DNA of 64,000 bases, taken from an uncultured Paracoccaceae bacterium. Its GTDB lineage: Bacteria > Bacteroidota > Bacteroidia > Flavobacteriales > Flavobacteriaceae. Where the stretch lies: contig CALSPC010000003.1 of assembly GCA_943788135.1 (NCBI GenBank), positions 558,001 through 622,000 of the forward strand, written 5' to 3'. Position numbers and translations under genes: made by a program. Each line of letters starts with the position of its first letter. The first letter of the stretch is position 1. The notes below the pieces were generated by a model, which ran no database searches, had not been told where the DNA came from, and saw only the letters and a program-made list of their open reading frames with translations. Shown here in pieces: positions 1 through 10,644 of the stretch.

Positions 1-129
1 CCAGAAATTAATATTGATAAGGTCAATAAAATTTCAGGAATGGACATCACATTTGTTACAGATGCCGATACCGATAAAGAAGCAAAATCATTATTAACAG
101 AATTAGGGGTTCCTTTTAAAAAGAATTAA
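1..129 (+). CDS. rplE: 50S ribosomal protein L5, C-terminal end (cut by window edge)
   Basis: The window opens inside a reading frame whose last 42 residues fit the C-terminus of ribosomal protein L5, with the stretch [20 protein letters not shown] near the end. L5 binds 5S rRNA in the large subunit. The frame stops at 127-129, and rpsN starts four bases later, which is the usual spc-operon order. The 5' part lies outside the window, so the call rests on the tail and on synteny. Confidence 0.9.
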   Translation, partial: PEINIDKVNKISGMDITFVTDADTDKEAKSLLTELGVPFKKN

Positions 130-132
130 GCT

Positions 133-402
133 ATGGCTAAAGAATCAATGAAAGCCCGTGAGGTCAAAAGAGCAAAGATAGTTGCTAAATATGCTGAAAA
201 ACGCAAAGCGTTAAAAGAAGCTGGCGATTACCAAGGTTTACAAAAATTACCTGTAAATGCATCACCAATTCGTATGCATAACAGATGTAAACTAACCGGT
301 CGTCCAAAAGGCTACATGCGTCAGTTTGGACTCTCAAGAGTTATGTTTAGAGAAATGGCTAACAATGGATTAATTCCAGGGGTCAAAAAAGCAAGTTGGT
401 AA
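133..402 (+). CDS. rpsN: 30S ribosomal protein S14
   Basis: An 89-residue basic protein ending in the S14 signature [19 protein letters not shown] and the tail [11 protein letters not shown]. It assembles into the head of the small subunit. The length and the single cysteine show the zinc-free long form of S14 rather than the short CxxC zinc form. It lies between rplE and rpsH in standard spc order, only three bases after the rplE stop. Confidence 0.97.
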   Translation: MAKESMKAREVKRAKIVAKYAEKRKALKEAGDYQGLQKLPVNASPIRMHNRCKLTGRPKGYMRQFGLSRVMFREMANNGLIPGVKKASW

Positions 403-462
403 AATTATAAATTGGTTTCAGGTTCTAAAAAATAGAAAACCAAAACCGCAAATTAATACACT

Positions 463-861
463 ATGTATACAGATCCAATAGCGGATTATTTAACAAGAAT
501 TAGAAATGCAGTTCGTGCAAATCACAGAGTTGTAGAGATTCCTGCATCTAATTTAAAGAAAGAGATTACAAAAATATTATTCGAACAAGGATATGTTTTA
601 AGTTACAAATTTGATGACACTACTGTACAAGGTACTATTAAGATAGCACTGAAGTACAATAAGGACACCAAAGAACCTGTAATCAAAAAAATCCAAAGAA
701 TAAGTAAACCAGGTTTACGTAAATACTCAGGGTCTAACGATCATCCACGTATTCTTAACGGTCTTGGAATTGCAATTGTGTCAACGTCTCATGGCGTTAT
801 GACTGGCAAACAAGCTCAACGAGAGAATGTTGGTGGTGAAGTATTGTGTTACGTTTACTAA
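463..861 (+). CDS. rpsH: 30S ribosomal protein S8
   Basis: A 132-residue protein beginning MYTDPIADYLTRIRNA and ending with the S8 C-terminal signature STSHGVMTGKQAQRENVGGE. S8 binds the central domain of 16S rRNA early in assembly and, in other bacteria, feeds back on spc operon translation. Length is normal. It follows rpsN after a 60-base gap and precedes rplF by 17 bases, so it should be part of the same transcript. Confidence 0.97.
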   Translation: MYTDPIADYLTRIRNAVRANHRVVEIPASNLKKEITKILFEQGYVLSYKFDDTTVQGTIKIALKYNKDTKEPVIKKIQRISKPGLRKYSGSNDHPRILNGLGIAIVSTSHGVMTGKQAQRENVGGEVLCYVY

Positions 862-878
862 TTTTAAAGATTTAAGAA

Positions 879-1421
879 ATGTCAAGAATAGGAAAAAACC
901 CAGTAGCGATTCCAGAAGGAGTTACCATAGATATCTCTGATAACCTTATTACGGTTAAAGGTAAACTTGGTGAGCTTACTCAAGAATTCTCTGCTGTAAG
1001 TATCAAAATAGAAGAAGGTCACGTTATTTTAGAACGGCCTTCAGAACACAAAGATCACAAAGCAAAACACGGTCTTTACAGAGCTTTAATTTTTAATATG
1101 ATTGAAGGTGTAACCACTGGATGGTCAAAAGAATTAGAACTTGTAGGAGTTGGATATAGAGCTTCTAATCAAGGGCAAAAACTTGATTTAGCTTTAGGAT
1201 TTTCTCACAATATTGTTTTGGATATTGCTGCTGAAGTTAAAGTAGAAACAGTTTCAGAAAAAGGGAAAAACCCAATTATCAAATTAACGTCTCACGACAA
1301 ACAACTTGTAGGACAAGTTGCTGCAAAAATCCGTGGATTCAGAGCGCCTGAACCATACAAAGGAAAAGGGATTAAGTTCGTAGGCGAAGTATTAAGAAGA
1401 AAAGCAGGTAAATCAGCTTAA
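879..1421 (+). CDS. rplF: 50S ribosomal protein L6
   Basis: A 180-residue protein with the L6 start [15 protein letters not shown] and the C-terminal motif [17 protein letters not shown]6 consists of two similar RNA-binding folds and sits near the factor-binding site of the large subunit. The size is typical. It is flanked by rpsH and rplR with short gaps in one operon. Confidence 0.97.
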   Translation: MSRIGKNPVAIPEGVTIDISDNLITVKGKLGELTQEFSAVSIKIEEGHVILERPSEHKDHKAKHGLYRALIFNMIEGVTTGWSKELELVGVGYRASNQGQKLDLALGFSHNIVLDIAAEVKVETVSEKGKNPIIKLTSHDKQLVGQVAAKIRGFRAPEPYKGKGIKFVGEVLRRKAGKSA

Positions 1422-1431
1422 TAATTTAGTT

Positions 1432-1788
1432 ATGGCATTATCAAAAAACGATAGAAGACAAAGAATTAAAAACAGAATACGAAAAATTGTTTCTGGGACA
1501 GCGTCTCAGCCTCGATTAGCTGTTTTTAGAAGTAATAAAGAAATTTATGCTCAATTAGTAGATGACGTTACTGGTGTAACCATTAGTGCAGCATCTTCTA
1601 GAGATAAAGACATCAGTTCTGCTACAGGATCTAAAACTGAAATCGCAGCATTAGTTGGGAAGTCAGTGGCAGCAAAAGCATTAAAGGCTGGTGTTGAAAC
1701 TATCACTTTTGACAGAGGTGGTTATTTATATCATGGTAGAGTAAAATCATTAGCGGAAGGCGCTAGAGAAGCAGGACTTAAATTCTAA
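1432..1788 (+). CDS. rplR: 50S ribosomal protein L18
   Basis: A 118-residue protein with a basic N-terminus ([18 protein letters not shown]) and the L18 core motifs [16 protein letters not shown] and [21 protein letters not shown]18 binds 5S rRNA together with L5. Length is normal. It lies ten bases after rplF and seven before rpsE. Confidence 0.97.
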   Translation: MALSKNDRRQRIKNRIRKIVSGTASQPRLAVFRSNKEIYAQLVDDVTGVTISAASSRDKDISSATGSKTEIAALVGKSVAAKALKAGVETITFDRGGYLYHGRVKSLAEGAREAGLKF

Positions 1789-1795
1789 AGAAATT

Positions 1796-2320
1796 ATGTA
1801 TCAAAAATACAAAAGTGCAGAACTAGTAAAACCAAGTGGATTGGAATTAAAAGATCGTTTGGTAGGTGTGCAAAGAGTTACAAAAGTAACAAAAGGAGGT
1901 AGAGCATTTGGATTTTCAGCGATTGTAGTTGTTGGAGATGAAGCTGGTGTCGTTGGACACGGTTTAGGAAAATCTAAAGATGTTGCAAGTGCAATTGCGA
2001 AAGCAGTTGAAGATGCTAAGAAAAACTTAGTAAGAATTCCTTTAGTTAAAGGAACACTTCCTCACGAACAAAAAGGAAAGTACGGTGGAGCAAGAGTAAA
2101 TATTATCCCTGCAGCACCTGGTACGGGAGTTATTGCTGGTGGAGCTGTAAGAACAGTTTTGGAAGCAGTTGGAGTCCATGATGTTTTATCAAAATCTCAA
2201 GGCTCTTCAAATGCTCATAATGTTGTAAAAGCGACTTTCGATGCTTTACTTCAATTAAGAGATGCAAAGTCAATAGCACGTGAGAGAGGAATTTCTCTTG
2301 CTAAAGTTTTTAACGGTTAA
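1796..2320 (+). CDS. rpsE: 30S ribosomal protein S5
   Basis: A 174-residue protein with the S5 double-stranded RNA binding region ([20 protein letters not shown]) followed by the S5 C-terminal fold ([19 protein letters not shown]). S5 takes part in decoding accuracy at the mRNA entry side of the small subunit. Residues in the KGGR loop, where spectinomycin resistance mutations fall in other species, look normal. It is in the standard operon position between rplR and rpmD. Confidence 0.97.
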   Translation: MYQKYKSAELVKPSGLELKDRLVGVQRVTKVTKGGRAFGFSAIVVVGDEAGVVGHGLGKSKDVASAIAKAVEDAKKNLVRIPLVKGTLPHEQKGKYGGARVNIIPAAPGTGVIAGGAVRTVLEAVGVHDVLSKSQGSSNAHNVVKATFDALLQLRDAKSIARERGISLAKVFNG

Positions 2321-2331
2321 TTTACGACACG

Positions 2332-2511
2332 ATGGCTAAGATAAAAGTAACAAAGGAAAAAAGTGCGATCAATCGTACACAGAGACAAAAGCGAACGTTA
2401 ATAGCATTAGGTCTTAAAAAGATTGGACAAACAATAGAACATGAGGCGACACCTAATATTTTAGGAATGGTCAATAAAGTAAAACATTTAGTTTCTGTAC
2501 AAGAAGCTTAA
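2332..2511 (+). CDS. rpmD: 50S ribosomal protein L30
   Basis: This is a 59-residue reading frame in the gap between rpsE and rplO. It begins MAKIKVTKEKSAINRTQRQK and carries the L30 features LGLKKIGQTIEHEATPNILGM and a final valine-rich strand. Its position, size and motifs fit L30 of the large subunit. It is separated from rpsE by 11 bases and from rplO by 13. Confidence 0.96.
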   Translation: MAKIKVTKEKSAINRTQRQKRTLIALGLKKIGQTIEHEATPNILGMVNKVKHLVSVQEA

Positions 2512-2524
2512 AATATACTGAAAA

Positions 2525-2977
2525 ATGAATTTAAGTAATTTACAACCTGCAGCAGGTTCAGTTAAAAGTCAAGGTAAAAGAATCGGTAGAGGACAAGGTT
2601 CTGGTAAAGGTGGTACGGCAGCTCGTGGCCACAAAGGGGCTAAGTCTCGTTCTGGATATTCTAGAAAAGTAGGTTTTGAAGGTGGTCAAATGCCATTACA
2701 AAGACGTGTACCTAAGTTTGGTTTTACCAACATTAACCGTAAAGATTATCAAGGTATTAATCTTGATACGCTTCAACTGTTAGTTGACGAAAAGAAAATT
2801 AAAACGGAATTGAATTTTGATACTATCGTTGAATTGCGTTTAGGACGTAAGCACGAATTAATTAAAATTCTAGGACGAGGTGAGTTGAAAGCGAAGTTAA
2901 AAGTTTCGGCTCATAAATTCACAGCAACAGCAAAAGCAGCAATCGAAGCTGCTGGTGGTGAAGCTGTAACACTATAA
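2525..2977 (+). CDS. rplO: 50S ribosomal protein L15
   Basis: A 150-residue protein with the glycine-rich, very basic N-terminal extension of L15 (GKRIGRGQGSGKGGTAARGH) that threads into 23S rRNA, followed by the FEGGQMPLQRRVPKFGF motif and an acidic C-terminal globular domain. It is a late-assembly protein of the large subunit. Length is typical. It lies 11 bases upstream of secY, the usual order. Confidence 0.97.
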   Translation: MNLSNLQPAAGSVKSQGKRIGRGQGSGKGGTAARGHKGAKSRSGYSRKVGFEGGQMPLQRRVPKFGFTNINRKDYQGINLDTLQLLVDEKKIKTELNFDTIVELRLGRKHELIKILGRGELKAKLKVSAHKFTATAKAAIEAAGGEAVTL

Positions 2978-2988
2978 TACCCCATAAG

Positions 2989-4344
2989 ATGAAATTTATA
3001 GAGACATTAAAAAACGTTTGGAAAATTACAGAACTTAAAGATAGAATTATTCTAACTATAGGACTGTTACTAGTATATCGTTTTGGTGCACAAGTTGTAC
3101 TTCCAGGAATTGACGCTTCACAGCTAGGATCATTAGCATCTAAAACAGATTCTGGACTTCTTGGACTCTTAAATGCATTTACAGGTGGTGCCTTTGCAAA
3201 AGCATCGGTTTTTGCCTTAGGTATTATGCCTTACATCTCTGCGTCTATTGTTGTACAATTGATGGGTATAGCTATACCATACCTTCAAAAACTACAAAAA
3301 GAAGGGGCTAGTGGTCAGAAAAAAATAACACAAATTACGCGTTGGCTAACGATTGGGATCTGTTTGGTGCAAGCACCAGCTTATCTTGCGAGCTTACCAG
3401 CACTAATCCAAAGTCCAAATGCATTTTTATTAGGGCAAGGTGGCGTGTTTTATTTCTCTTCAATTATCATATTAGTTACAGGTTGTGTTTTTGCAATGTG
3501 GCTAGGAGAAAAAATTACAGATAAAGGAATTGGAAATGGGATCTCACTCTTAATAATGGTGGGTATTATTGCCAATATGCCCTTGTCGTTTGCACAAGAA
3601 TTTGATTCTGCAGTAAACCAATCTCAAGGGGGATTAATTAAGATCTTAATTGAAATCGTGATATGGTTTGTAATTATTTTAGCATCTATTATGTTAGTAA
3701 TGGCGGTTAGAAAAATAGCAGTTCAATATGCAAGACGTACAGCATCTGGCGGATACGAAAAAAACATAATGGGATCAAGACAATACATTCCTCTAAAGCT
3801 TAATGCTTCTGGAGTTATGCCAATTATATTTGCTCAGGCAATCATGTTTGTGCCGGGCTTAATAGGCGGTCTTGATATCCTTAAAGATTCAACAGCTGGT
3901 CAGTGGTTGGTTAGTAATTTTGGAGGAAATAGTTTATTTGGTTTATGGTACAACATTGTGTTTGCACTTTTAATTATCATTTTCACCTATTTCTATACTG
4001 CCATTACAGTTCCAACTAATAAGATGGCTGATGATCTAAAACGTAGTGGAGGCTTTATTCCTGGAATTCGACCTGGCTCGGAAACCTCAGAATACCTTGA
4101 TAAAATCATGTCACAAATTACCTTACCGGGTTCTATTTTTCTAGCACTTATTGCTGTGTTTCCAGCAATCATTGTACGCTTGATGGATATCCAACAAGGT
4201 TGGGCATTGTTCTTTGGAGGGACTTCATTATTAATTATGGTGGGAGTTGCAATCGACACCATGCAACAAGTAAATTCATACTTGTTGAACAAACACTACG
4301 ATGGCTTGATGAAAACTGGTAAAAATAGAAAAGCAATTCAATAG
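2989..4344 (+). CDS. secY: preprotein translocase subunit SecY
   Basis: A 451-residue integral membrane protein with about ten hydrophobic segments. It forms the protein-conducting channel of the Sec translocon with SecE and SecG and takes substrates from SecA. Visible family motifs are FALGIMPYISASIVVQL in the second membrane helix and the cytoplasmic loop sequence IPGIRPGSETSEYL. The length is normal. It is coupled to the spc operon after rplO, and infA follows after 15 bases. Confidence 0.97.
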   Translation: MKFIETLKNVWKITELKDRIILTIGLLLVYRFGAQVVLPGIDASQLGSLASKTDSGLLGLLNAFTGGAFAKASVFALGIMPYISASIVVQLMGIAIPYLQKLQKEGASGQKKITQITRWLTIGICLVQAPAYLASLPALIQSPNAFLLGQGGVFYFSSIIILVTGCVFAMWLGEKITDKGIGNGISLLIMVGIIANMPLSFAQEFDSAVNQSQGGLIKILIEIVIWFVIILASIMLVMAVRKIAVQYARRTASGGYEKNIMGSRQYIPLKLNASGVMPIIFAQAIMFVPGLIGGLDILKDSTAGQWLVSNFGGNSLFGLWYNIVFALLIIIFTYFYTAITVPTNKMADDLKRSGGFIPGIRPGSETSEYLDKIMSQITLPGSIFLALIAVFPAIIVRLMDIQQGWALFFGGTSLLIMVGVAIDTMQQVNSYLLNKHYDGLMKTGKNRKAIQ

Positions 4345-4359
4345 GCTCAATATAACTAC

Positions 4360-4575
4360 ATGGCAAAACAAGCAGCAATAGAACAAGACGGAAGCATCAT
4401 CGAAGCATTATCAAATGCGATGTTCCGAGTAGAATTAGAAAATGGTCACGTTGTGACCGCTCATATCTCTGGGAAGATGCGTATGCATTATATTAAATTA
4501 TTACCAGGAGATAAAGTAAAATTAGAAATGAGTCCTTACGATTTATCTAAGGCAAGAATAACTTATAGATACTAA
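4360..4575 (+). CDS. infA: translation initiation factor IF-1
   Basis: A 71-residue single S1/OB-fold protein with the IF-1 core [20 protein letters not shown] and the loop [18 protein letters not shown]-1 occupies the ribosomal A site during initiation and works with IF-2 and IF-3. Length is standard. It sits between secY and rpmJ as in most bacteria. Confidence 0.97.
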   Translation: MAKQAAIEQDGSIIEALSNAMFRVELENGHVVTAHISGKMRMHYIKLLPGDKVKLEMSPYDLSKARITYRY

Positions 4576-4588
4576 CAAGAAGTAAAAG

Positions 4589-4705
4589 ATGAAAGTAAGA
4601 GCATCCATTAAAAAGAGAAGCGCAGATTGTAAGATTGTGCGTAGAAAAGGAAGACTTTACGTTATAAACAAAAAGAATCCTAGGTTCAAACAAAGACAAG
4701 GTTAA
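4589..4705 (+). CDS. rpmJ: 50S ribosomal protein L36
   Basis: A 38-residue frame between infA and rpsM, beginning [20 protein letters not shown] and ending NPRFKQRQG, which is the L36 C-terminal signature. Only one cysteine is present (in SADCKIV), so the Cys/Cys/Cys/His zinc site of the classic form is missing. This is therefore the zinc-independent (C-minus) form, in line with the zinc-free S14 upstream. It ends two bases before rpsM. Confidence 0.95.
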   Translation: MKVRASIKKRSADCKIVRRKGRLYVINKKNPRFKQRQG

Positions 4706-4707
4706 TT

Positions 4708-5082
4708 ATGGCTAGAATTGCAGGGGTAGACATCCCAAAACAAAAAAGAGGAGTAATCTCTTTAACTTATATCTATGGAATAGGTAGAAGTAGAGCTAAA
4801 GAAATATTAGCAGAAGCAAAAGTTGATGAAAGTACTAAAGTGTCCGACTGGACCGATGAAGAAATCGGAAGACTTCGTGAAGCGGTAAGCACTTTCAAAA
4901 TTGAAGGAGAACTTCGTTCAGAGATCCAACTAAACATCAAACGTTTAATGGATATCGGTTGTTACAGAGGAATTCGCCACAGAGCGGGTCTTCCTTTACG
5001 TGGACAACGTACGAAGAACAATTCAAGAACTAGAAAAGGTAGAAGAAAAACTGTTGCTAACAAGAAAAAAGTAACTAAATAA
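4708..5082 (+). CDS. rpsM: 30S ribosomal protein S13
   Basis: A 124-residue protein starting [20 protein letters not shown], with the helix-two-turn-helix segment [15 protein letters not shown] and the basic C-terminal tail [18 protein letters not shown] that contacts P-site tRNA. It bridges the small-subunit head to the large subunit. It begins the alpha-operon set rpsM-rpsK-rpsD-rpoA-rplQ. Confidence 0.97.
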   Translation: MARIAGVDIPKQKRGVISLTYIYGIGRSRAKEILAEAKVDESTKVSDWTDEEIGRLREAVSTFKIEGELRSEIQLNIKRLMDIGCYRGIRHRAGLPLRGQRTKNNSRTRKGRRKTVANKKKVTK

Positions 5083-5093
5083 TAATTAGTAAT

Positions 5094-5477
5094 ATGGCAA
5101 AGTCAAGTACTAAAAAACGTAAAGTTATCGTAGAATCTACGGGAGAGGCACACGTAACCGCTTCTTTTAATAACATTATCATCTCATTAACCAATAAAAA
5201 AGGCGACGTGATCTCATGGTCATCTGCTGGAAAAATGGGTTTTAGAGGGTCAAAAAAGAATACTCCTTATGCGGCACAATTAGCAGCAGAAGACGCTTCT
5301 GGCCCTGCAAAAGAAGCAGGTCTTAAGAAAGTGAAAGTATACGTTAAAGGCCCTGGAAATGGTAGAGAGTCAGCAATACGTTCTTTACACAACAGTGGAA
5401 TTGAAGTTACTGAAATCATTGACGTAACCCCTACGCCTCACAACGGGTGTAGACCTCCAAAACGAAGAAGAGTATAA
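5094..5477 (+). CDS. rpsK: 30S ribosomal protein S11
   Basis: A 127-residue protein with the S11 core [19 protein letters not shown] and the C-terminal signature [19 protein letters not shown]11 forms part of the platform where mRNA leaves the ribosome. Length is normal, and it is flanked by rpsM and rpsD. Confidence 0.97.
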   Translation: MAKSSTKKRKVIVESTGEAHVTASFNNIIISLTNKKGDVISWSSAGKMGFRGSKKNTPYAAQLAAEDASGPAKEAGLKKVKVYVKGPGNGRESAIRSLHNSGIEVTEIIDVTPTPHNGCRPPKRRRV

Positions 5478-5566
5478 TTTATTTAATAGTATAATCGAGA
5501 GATCAACGGTTGTCGAAGGATAAGCTTAAGACCTTAATTCACAAGCACTCTCAAAAACAAAACAAA

Positions 5567-6172
5567 ATGGCAAGATATACTGGTCCTAAAACAAAAATCG
5601 CCCGTAAGTTTGGCGTAGCAATCTTTGGAGAAGATAAGTCTTTTGAAAAAAGAAACTATCCTCCAGGACAACACGGAAACAACAGACGCCGTGGTAAAAA
5701 GTCTGAATATGCAATCCAACTAATGGAGAAGCAAAAAGCGAAGTACACTTATGGTGTATTAGAAAAGCAATTTAGAAACATGTTCAAAAAAGCAACTGCA
5801 TCACGTGGAATTACTGGTGAAGTGCTTTTACAATTATGTGAATCTAGATTAGATAACGTAGTCTTTAGAATGGGATTGTCGCGTTCAAGAAGTGGAGCAA
5901 GACAGTTGGTTTCTCACAGACACATTACAGTAAATGGAGGCATTGTAAATATTCCTTCATACTCTCTTAAAGCTGGCGATGTTGTGGCGGTAAGAGAAAA
6001 ATCTAAATCATTAGAAACTATAGAATCTGCTTTATCAAATGCTTCTACAGTTTATGAGTGGATTACATGGAACAACGACACGATGTCTGGTACTTATGTT
6101 TCTGTTCCAGCACGAATTCAAATTCCAGAACAAATCAACGAACAATTTATCGTTGAACTTTACTCTAAATAA
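5567..6172 (+). CDS. rpsD: 30S ribosomal protein S4
   Basis: A 201-residue protein starting [20 protein letters not shown], with the S4 RNA-binding domain at about residues 93-155 ([19 protein letters not shown] and [11 protein letters not shown]). S4 nucleates assembly of the 16S rRNA 5' domain. A TTG codon at 5510 would open the same frame 19 residues earlier. I reject it because S4 of this group starts at MARYTGP and the extension has no family counterpart, so the 89 bases after rpsK are read as leader. Confidence 0.95.
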   Translation: MARYTGPKTKIARKFGVAIFGEDKSFEKRNYPPGQHGNNRRRGKKSEYAIQLMEKQKAKYTYGVLEKQFRNMFKKATASRGITGEVLLQLCESRLDNVVFRMGLSRSRSGARQLVSHRHITVNGGIVNIPSYSLKAGDVVAVREKSKSLETIESALSNASTVYEWITWNNDTMSGTYVSVPARIQIPEQINEQFIVELYSK

Positions 6173-6266
6173 TAAATAATCATATTGGTATTTAGCCAAA
6201 GGATTTATTAGTGGTCTTCAAACTTATAAATCGCGCAACTAATTAACAATTAAAACGAAGACAATT

Positions 6267-7259
6267 ATGGCAATATTAAATTTTCAGAAACCCGACAAAG
6301 TAATCATGATTGATTCTACTGATTTCGAAGGTAAATTCGAATTCAGACCTCTAGAACCAGGCTACGGATTAACAGTTGGAAATGCTTTACGTAGAGTGTT
6401 ATTATCTTCATTAGAAGGTTTTGCAATTACTTCAGTAAAGATGGATGGTGTAGAACATGAGTTCTCTACGATTCCCGGCGTTGTAGAAGACGTTACCGAA
6501 ATAATTCTTAACTTGAAACAAGTGCGTTTCAAGCGTCAAATTGATGAAGTAGATAACGAATCTGTTTCCATATCAATTTCTGGTCAAGATAAAATTACTG
6601 CAGGAGATTTTCAGAAATTTATTTCTGGTTTCCAAGTGTTAAATTCAGATTTAGTAATCTGTAATTTAGATCCTAAAGTAACCATTAACATGGAATTGAC
6701 TTTAGAAAAAGGTCGTGGATATGTACCTGCTGAAGAGAATAAGAAAGCTTCAGCTGCAGTTGGAACAATCTTTACCGATTCGATCTATACACCAATAAAA
6801 AATGTGAAGTATAGTGTTGAGAACTTTCGTGTAGAACAAAAAACAGATTACGAAAAATTAGTTTTCGAAATCCAAACAGATGGTTCAATTAATCCTCAAG
6901 ATGCACTTACACAAGCTGCAAAAATCTTAATACACCACTTTATGTTATTCTCTGATGAGCGTATCACTTTAGAAGCGGATGAGATTGCACAAACAGAAAC
7001 TTACGATGAAGAATCACTTCACATGCGTCAGTTGCTTAAAACTAAATTAATCGATATGGACCTTTCTGTTCGTGCGCTTAATTGTTTGAAAGCTGCAGAA
7101 GTCGATACTTTAGGTGACTTGGTGTCGTTCAACAAAAACGATTTAATGAAGTTTAGAAACTTTGGTAAAAAATCATTAACTGAACTTGAAGAGCTTGTTA
7201 ATGTTAAAGGCCTTAGCTTTGGAATGGACTTAAGTAAATATAAATTAGATAAAGATTAA
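6267..7259 (+). CDS. rpoA: DNA-directed RNA polymerase subunit alpha
   Basis: A 330-residue protein with the alpha N-terminal dimerisation domain ([20 protein letters not shown], about residues 30-50) and, after a short linker, the C-terminal domain with helix-hairpin-helix sequences ([16 protein letters not shown] and [16 protein letters not shown]). It scaffolds RNA polymerase and its C-terminal domain contacts upstream DNA and activators. Length is normal. The 94-base gap after rpsD is longer than others in the operon and may hold a leader or an internal promoter. Confidence 0.97.
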   Translation: MAILNFQKPDKVIMIDSTDFEGKFEFRPLEPGYGLTVGNALRRVLLSSLEGFAITSVKMDGVEHEFSTIPGVVEDVTEIILNLKQVRFKRQIDEVDNESVSISISGQDKITAGDFQKFISGFQVLNSDLVICNLDPKVTINMELTLEKGRGYVPAEENKKASAAVGTIFTDSIYTPIKNVKYSVENFRVEQKTDYEKLVFEIQTDGSINPQDALTQAAKILIHHFMLFSDERITLEADEIAQTETYDEESLHMRQLLKTKLIDMDLSVRALNCLKAAEVDTLGDLVSFNKNDLMKFRNFGKKSLTELEELVNVKGLSFGMDLSKYKLDKD

Positions 7260-7320
7260 TTACTTTATAATTTGCGCCTCCTAACGGAGTTGATGCAAGA
7301 TAAAGTTTAAATAGAATGTC

Positions 7321-7794
7321 ATGAGACACGGAAAAAAAACAAATCATTTAGGTCGCAAAACGGCGCATAGAAAGTCAATGTTAGCAAACATGGCGTGTTC
7401 ATTAATTGAGCATAAGCGTATCAATACAACTGTTGCTAAAGCCAAAGCTTTAAAACAGTTTGTTGAGCCTTTAATTACAAAATCTAAAGTAGATACTACA
7501 CATAACAGACGTATTGTGTTTAGCCGATTGAGACAAAAAGAAGCGATTTCTGAATTATTTGGTGGTGTAGCCACTAAAGTAGGCGATCGTCCTGGAGGTT
7601 ATACGCGTATTATCAAACTAGGAAATCGTCTTGGTGATAATGCTGATATGGCAATGATCGAATTGGTAGATTTCAATGAAATTTACAATGCTGACAAACA
7701 GCCTAAGAAAAAAGCTACGCGAAGAAGCCGTAGAGGAGGCGCTGCAAAACCTGTAGCTGCTGTTGAAACGACTACAACTTCAGAAGAAGAATAA
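7321..7794 (+). CDS. rplQ: 50S ribosomal protein L17
   Basis: A 157-residue protein with the L17 start [20 protein letters not shown] and the conserved [16 protein letters not shown] segment near residue 110. The core ends around residue 120. A tail of about 35 residues follows, basic first ([15 protein letters not shown]) and then Thr/Glu-rich, longer than in E. coli L17. It is the last gene of the operon and a strong intrinsic terminator follows. Confidence 0.97.
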   Translation: MRHGKKTNHLGRKTAHRKSMLANMACSLIEHKRINTTVAKAKALKQFVEPLITKSKVDTTHNRRIVFSRLRQKEAISELFGGVATKVGDRPGGYTRIIKLGNRLGDNADMAMIELVDFNEIYNADKQPKKKATRRSRRGGAAKPVAAVETTTTSEEE

Positions 7795-7820
7795 ATGTTA
7801 ATAAGCATTTGAAATTTTAA

Positions 7821-7851
7821 GGATAAACTTTTTTAGTTTATCCTTTTTTTT
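7821..7851 (+). terminator. intrinsic terminator of the ribosomal protein/rpoA operon
   Basis: An exact 8-bp inverted repeat, GGATAAAC and GTTTATCC, with a 7-base loop is followed by eight T residues. It lies 27 bases after the rplQ stop and before carA. This is a textbook rho-independent terminator. Confidence 0.9.
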
Positions 7852-7888
7852 ATGCAATTTTGTAAAATCTTATAAGAGTTCAATACTA

Positions 7889-8986
7889 ATGAAATACAAA
7901 ACACGAAAAAAAGCCGTATTACTTCTTGCGGATGGCACCGTTTTTTATGGCAAAGCAATAGGAAAAGAAGGTACAGCTTTCGGAGAAGTTTGCTTTAATA
8001 CGGGAATGACAGGCTATCAAGAAATTTTTACAGATCCATCATATTATGGTCAATTGATGGTAACTACAAATCCTCATATCGGAAACTACGGAGTGAATGC
8101 TACCGAAATAGAGTCTGACTCTATTAAAATTGCGGGTCTTATTTGTAAAAACTTTAGTTATAACTATTCTCGAGTAGATGCCAATGGCTCACTTGAAGAT
8201 TTTTTTGACACTCACAACTTATTCGCAATTTCTGATGTTGATACCAGAGCATTGGTGAGTTATATTCGAGATAATGGCGCTATGAATGCCGTTATTTCTA
8301 CAGATGTTGACGATATTGAGGGCTTAAAAAAACAGCTTGCAGACATTCCACAAATGGAAGGTTTGGAGCTGGCTTCTAAAGTCTCTACTAAAGAACCTTA
8401 CTATTTTGGTGATGAAAATGCAACGTATAAAATCGCAGCACTAGACATAGGGGTTAAAAAAAATATACTACGTAATTTTGCTAAGCGCGATGCCTACATA
8501 AAAGTATTTCCTTATAATTCAACTTTTGAAGACTTGAGTGCTTGGAATCCTGATGGTTATTTCTTGTCCAACGGACCTGGAGATCCTGAACCTTTGGTAG
8601 AAGCACAAGCGTTAGCAAAAACTATCATAGAAAAAGATCTGCCTTTATTTGGTATTTGTTTAGGACATCAAGTCATTGCTTTGGCAAATGGCGTGTCAAC
8701 CTATAAAATGCATAACGGTCATAGAGGAATCAATCATCCTGTAAAAAATCTTGTAACTGGAAAAGGAGAAATCACTTCTCAAAATCATGGTTTTGCTGTC
8801 AATAGAGAACAAGCAGAAGAACACGCGGACTTAGAAGTAACCCATTTACATCTAAATGATGATACGGTTGCGGGAATCGCAATGAAGTCAAAAAATTGTT
8901 TTTCTGTACAGTACCATCCAGAGGCAAGCCCAGGGCCTCATGATTCTTCGTATTTGTTTGATCAGTTCATTCAAAACCTTAAATAA
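7889..8986 (+). CDS. carA: carbamoyl-phosphate synthase small subunit (glutaminase)
   Basis: A 365-residue protein that releases ammonia from glutamine for carbamoyl phosphate synthesis, feeding arginine and pyrimidine formation. The N-terminal CarA domain (FGEVCFNTGMTGYQEIFTDP) is followed by a class I glutamine amidotransferase domain. That domain holds the nucleophile in GICLGHQVIAL (Cys about residue 257) and the His/Glu pair in QYHPEASPGP. The large subunit gene carB is not adjacent. It stands alone between two terminators, so it is probably its own transcript. Confidence 0.96.
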   Translation: MKYKTRKKAVLLLADGTVFYGKAIGKEGTAFGEVCFNTGMTGYQEIFTDPSYYGQLMVTTNPHIGNYGVNATEIESDSIKIAGLICKNFSYNYSRVDANGSLEDFFDTHNLFAISDVDTRALVSYIRDNGAMNAVISTDVDDIEGLKKQLADIPQMEGLELASKVSTKEPYYFGDENATYKIAALDIGVKKNILRNFAKRDAYIKVFPYNSTFEDLSAWNPDGYFLSNGPGDPEPLVEAQALAKTIIEKDLPLFGICLGHQVIALANGVSTYKMHNGHRGINHPVKNLVTGKGEITSQNHGFAVNREQAEEHADLEVTHLHLNDDTVAGIAMKSKNCFSVQYHPEASPGPHDSSYLFDQFIQNLK

Positions 8987-9003
8987 AATACTATAAAAAA
9001 TAG

Positions 9004-9032
9004 GCCACAAACATCAATTTTGTGGCTTTTTT
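9004..9032 (+). terminator. intrinsic terminator after carA
   Basis: An exact 8-bp inverted repeat, GCCACAAA and TTTGTGGC, with a 7-base loop is followed by six T residues, 17 bases after the carA stop. Confidence 0.88.
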
Positions 9033-9105
9033 CTACTACTAAAACGTTTTAGCTAATAATTAATATAATTCTTTGCGAGGATAATTTTAAAAACATTCAT
9101 TTTCG

Positions 9106-9113
9106 TAAATTTG
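9106..9113 (+). promoter_or_regulatory. putative -7 promoter element (TAnnTTTG type) for eno
   Basis: TAAATTTG matches the Bacteroidota -7 consensus TAnnTTTG and lies 29 bases before the eno start codon, after the carA terminator. I see no clear -33 TTG at the expected distance, so this is a likely but unproven promoter. Confidence 0.5.
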
Positions 9114-9127
9114 CAATCTATAAATAA

Positions 9128-10435
<1,308 letters not shown>

Positions 10436-10460
10436 GTATTTCTTTTGAAGATAAAAAAGG

Positions 10461-10487
10461 CTGTCTATCAAGACAGTTTTTTTTTTT
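10461..10487 (+). terminator. intrinsic terminator after eno
   Basis: A 6-bp inverted repeat, CTGTCT and AGACAG, closes a four-base loop and is followed by eleven T residues, 25 bases after the eno stop. Confidence 0.88.
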
Positions 10488-10600
10488 GCCCTATTTTAAG
10501 ATTTAATCCTACAATAAAGTATTAAAATACTTGAATTTTTAAAATAGAAAAACACCTATACTTTCTCTCTTAAGCTCTTCGATAAAACATTTTTTTTTTG

Positions 10601-10608
10601 TAAATTCG
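10601..10608 (+). promoter_or_regulatory. putative -7 promoter element for gltA
   Basis: TAAATTCG is one base away from TAnnTTTG and lies 36 bases upstream of the gltA start, beyond the eno terminator. No convincing -33 element is seen. Confidence 0.4.
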
Positions 10609-10644
10609 CTACTCAATACTCACAATAGATAATACATCCCAAAA

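Noticed and set aside
3993..4292. 99-residue open frame on the minus strand inside secY
   Set aside because: It lies wholly inside a clear secY frame, has no recognisable motif and mirrors the coding strand. The same holds for the other antisense frames within rpsD, eno, gltA, argS, ftsZ and trmB.
5510..5566. 19-residue N-terminal extension of S4 from a TTG codon
   Set aside because: S4 of this group starts MARYTGP, and the extension has no counterpart in the family.
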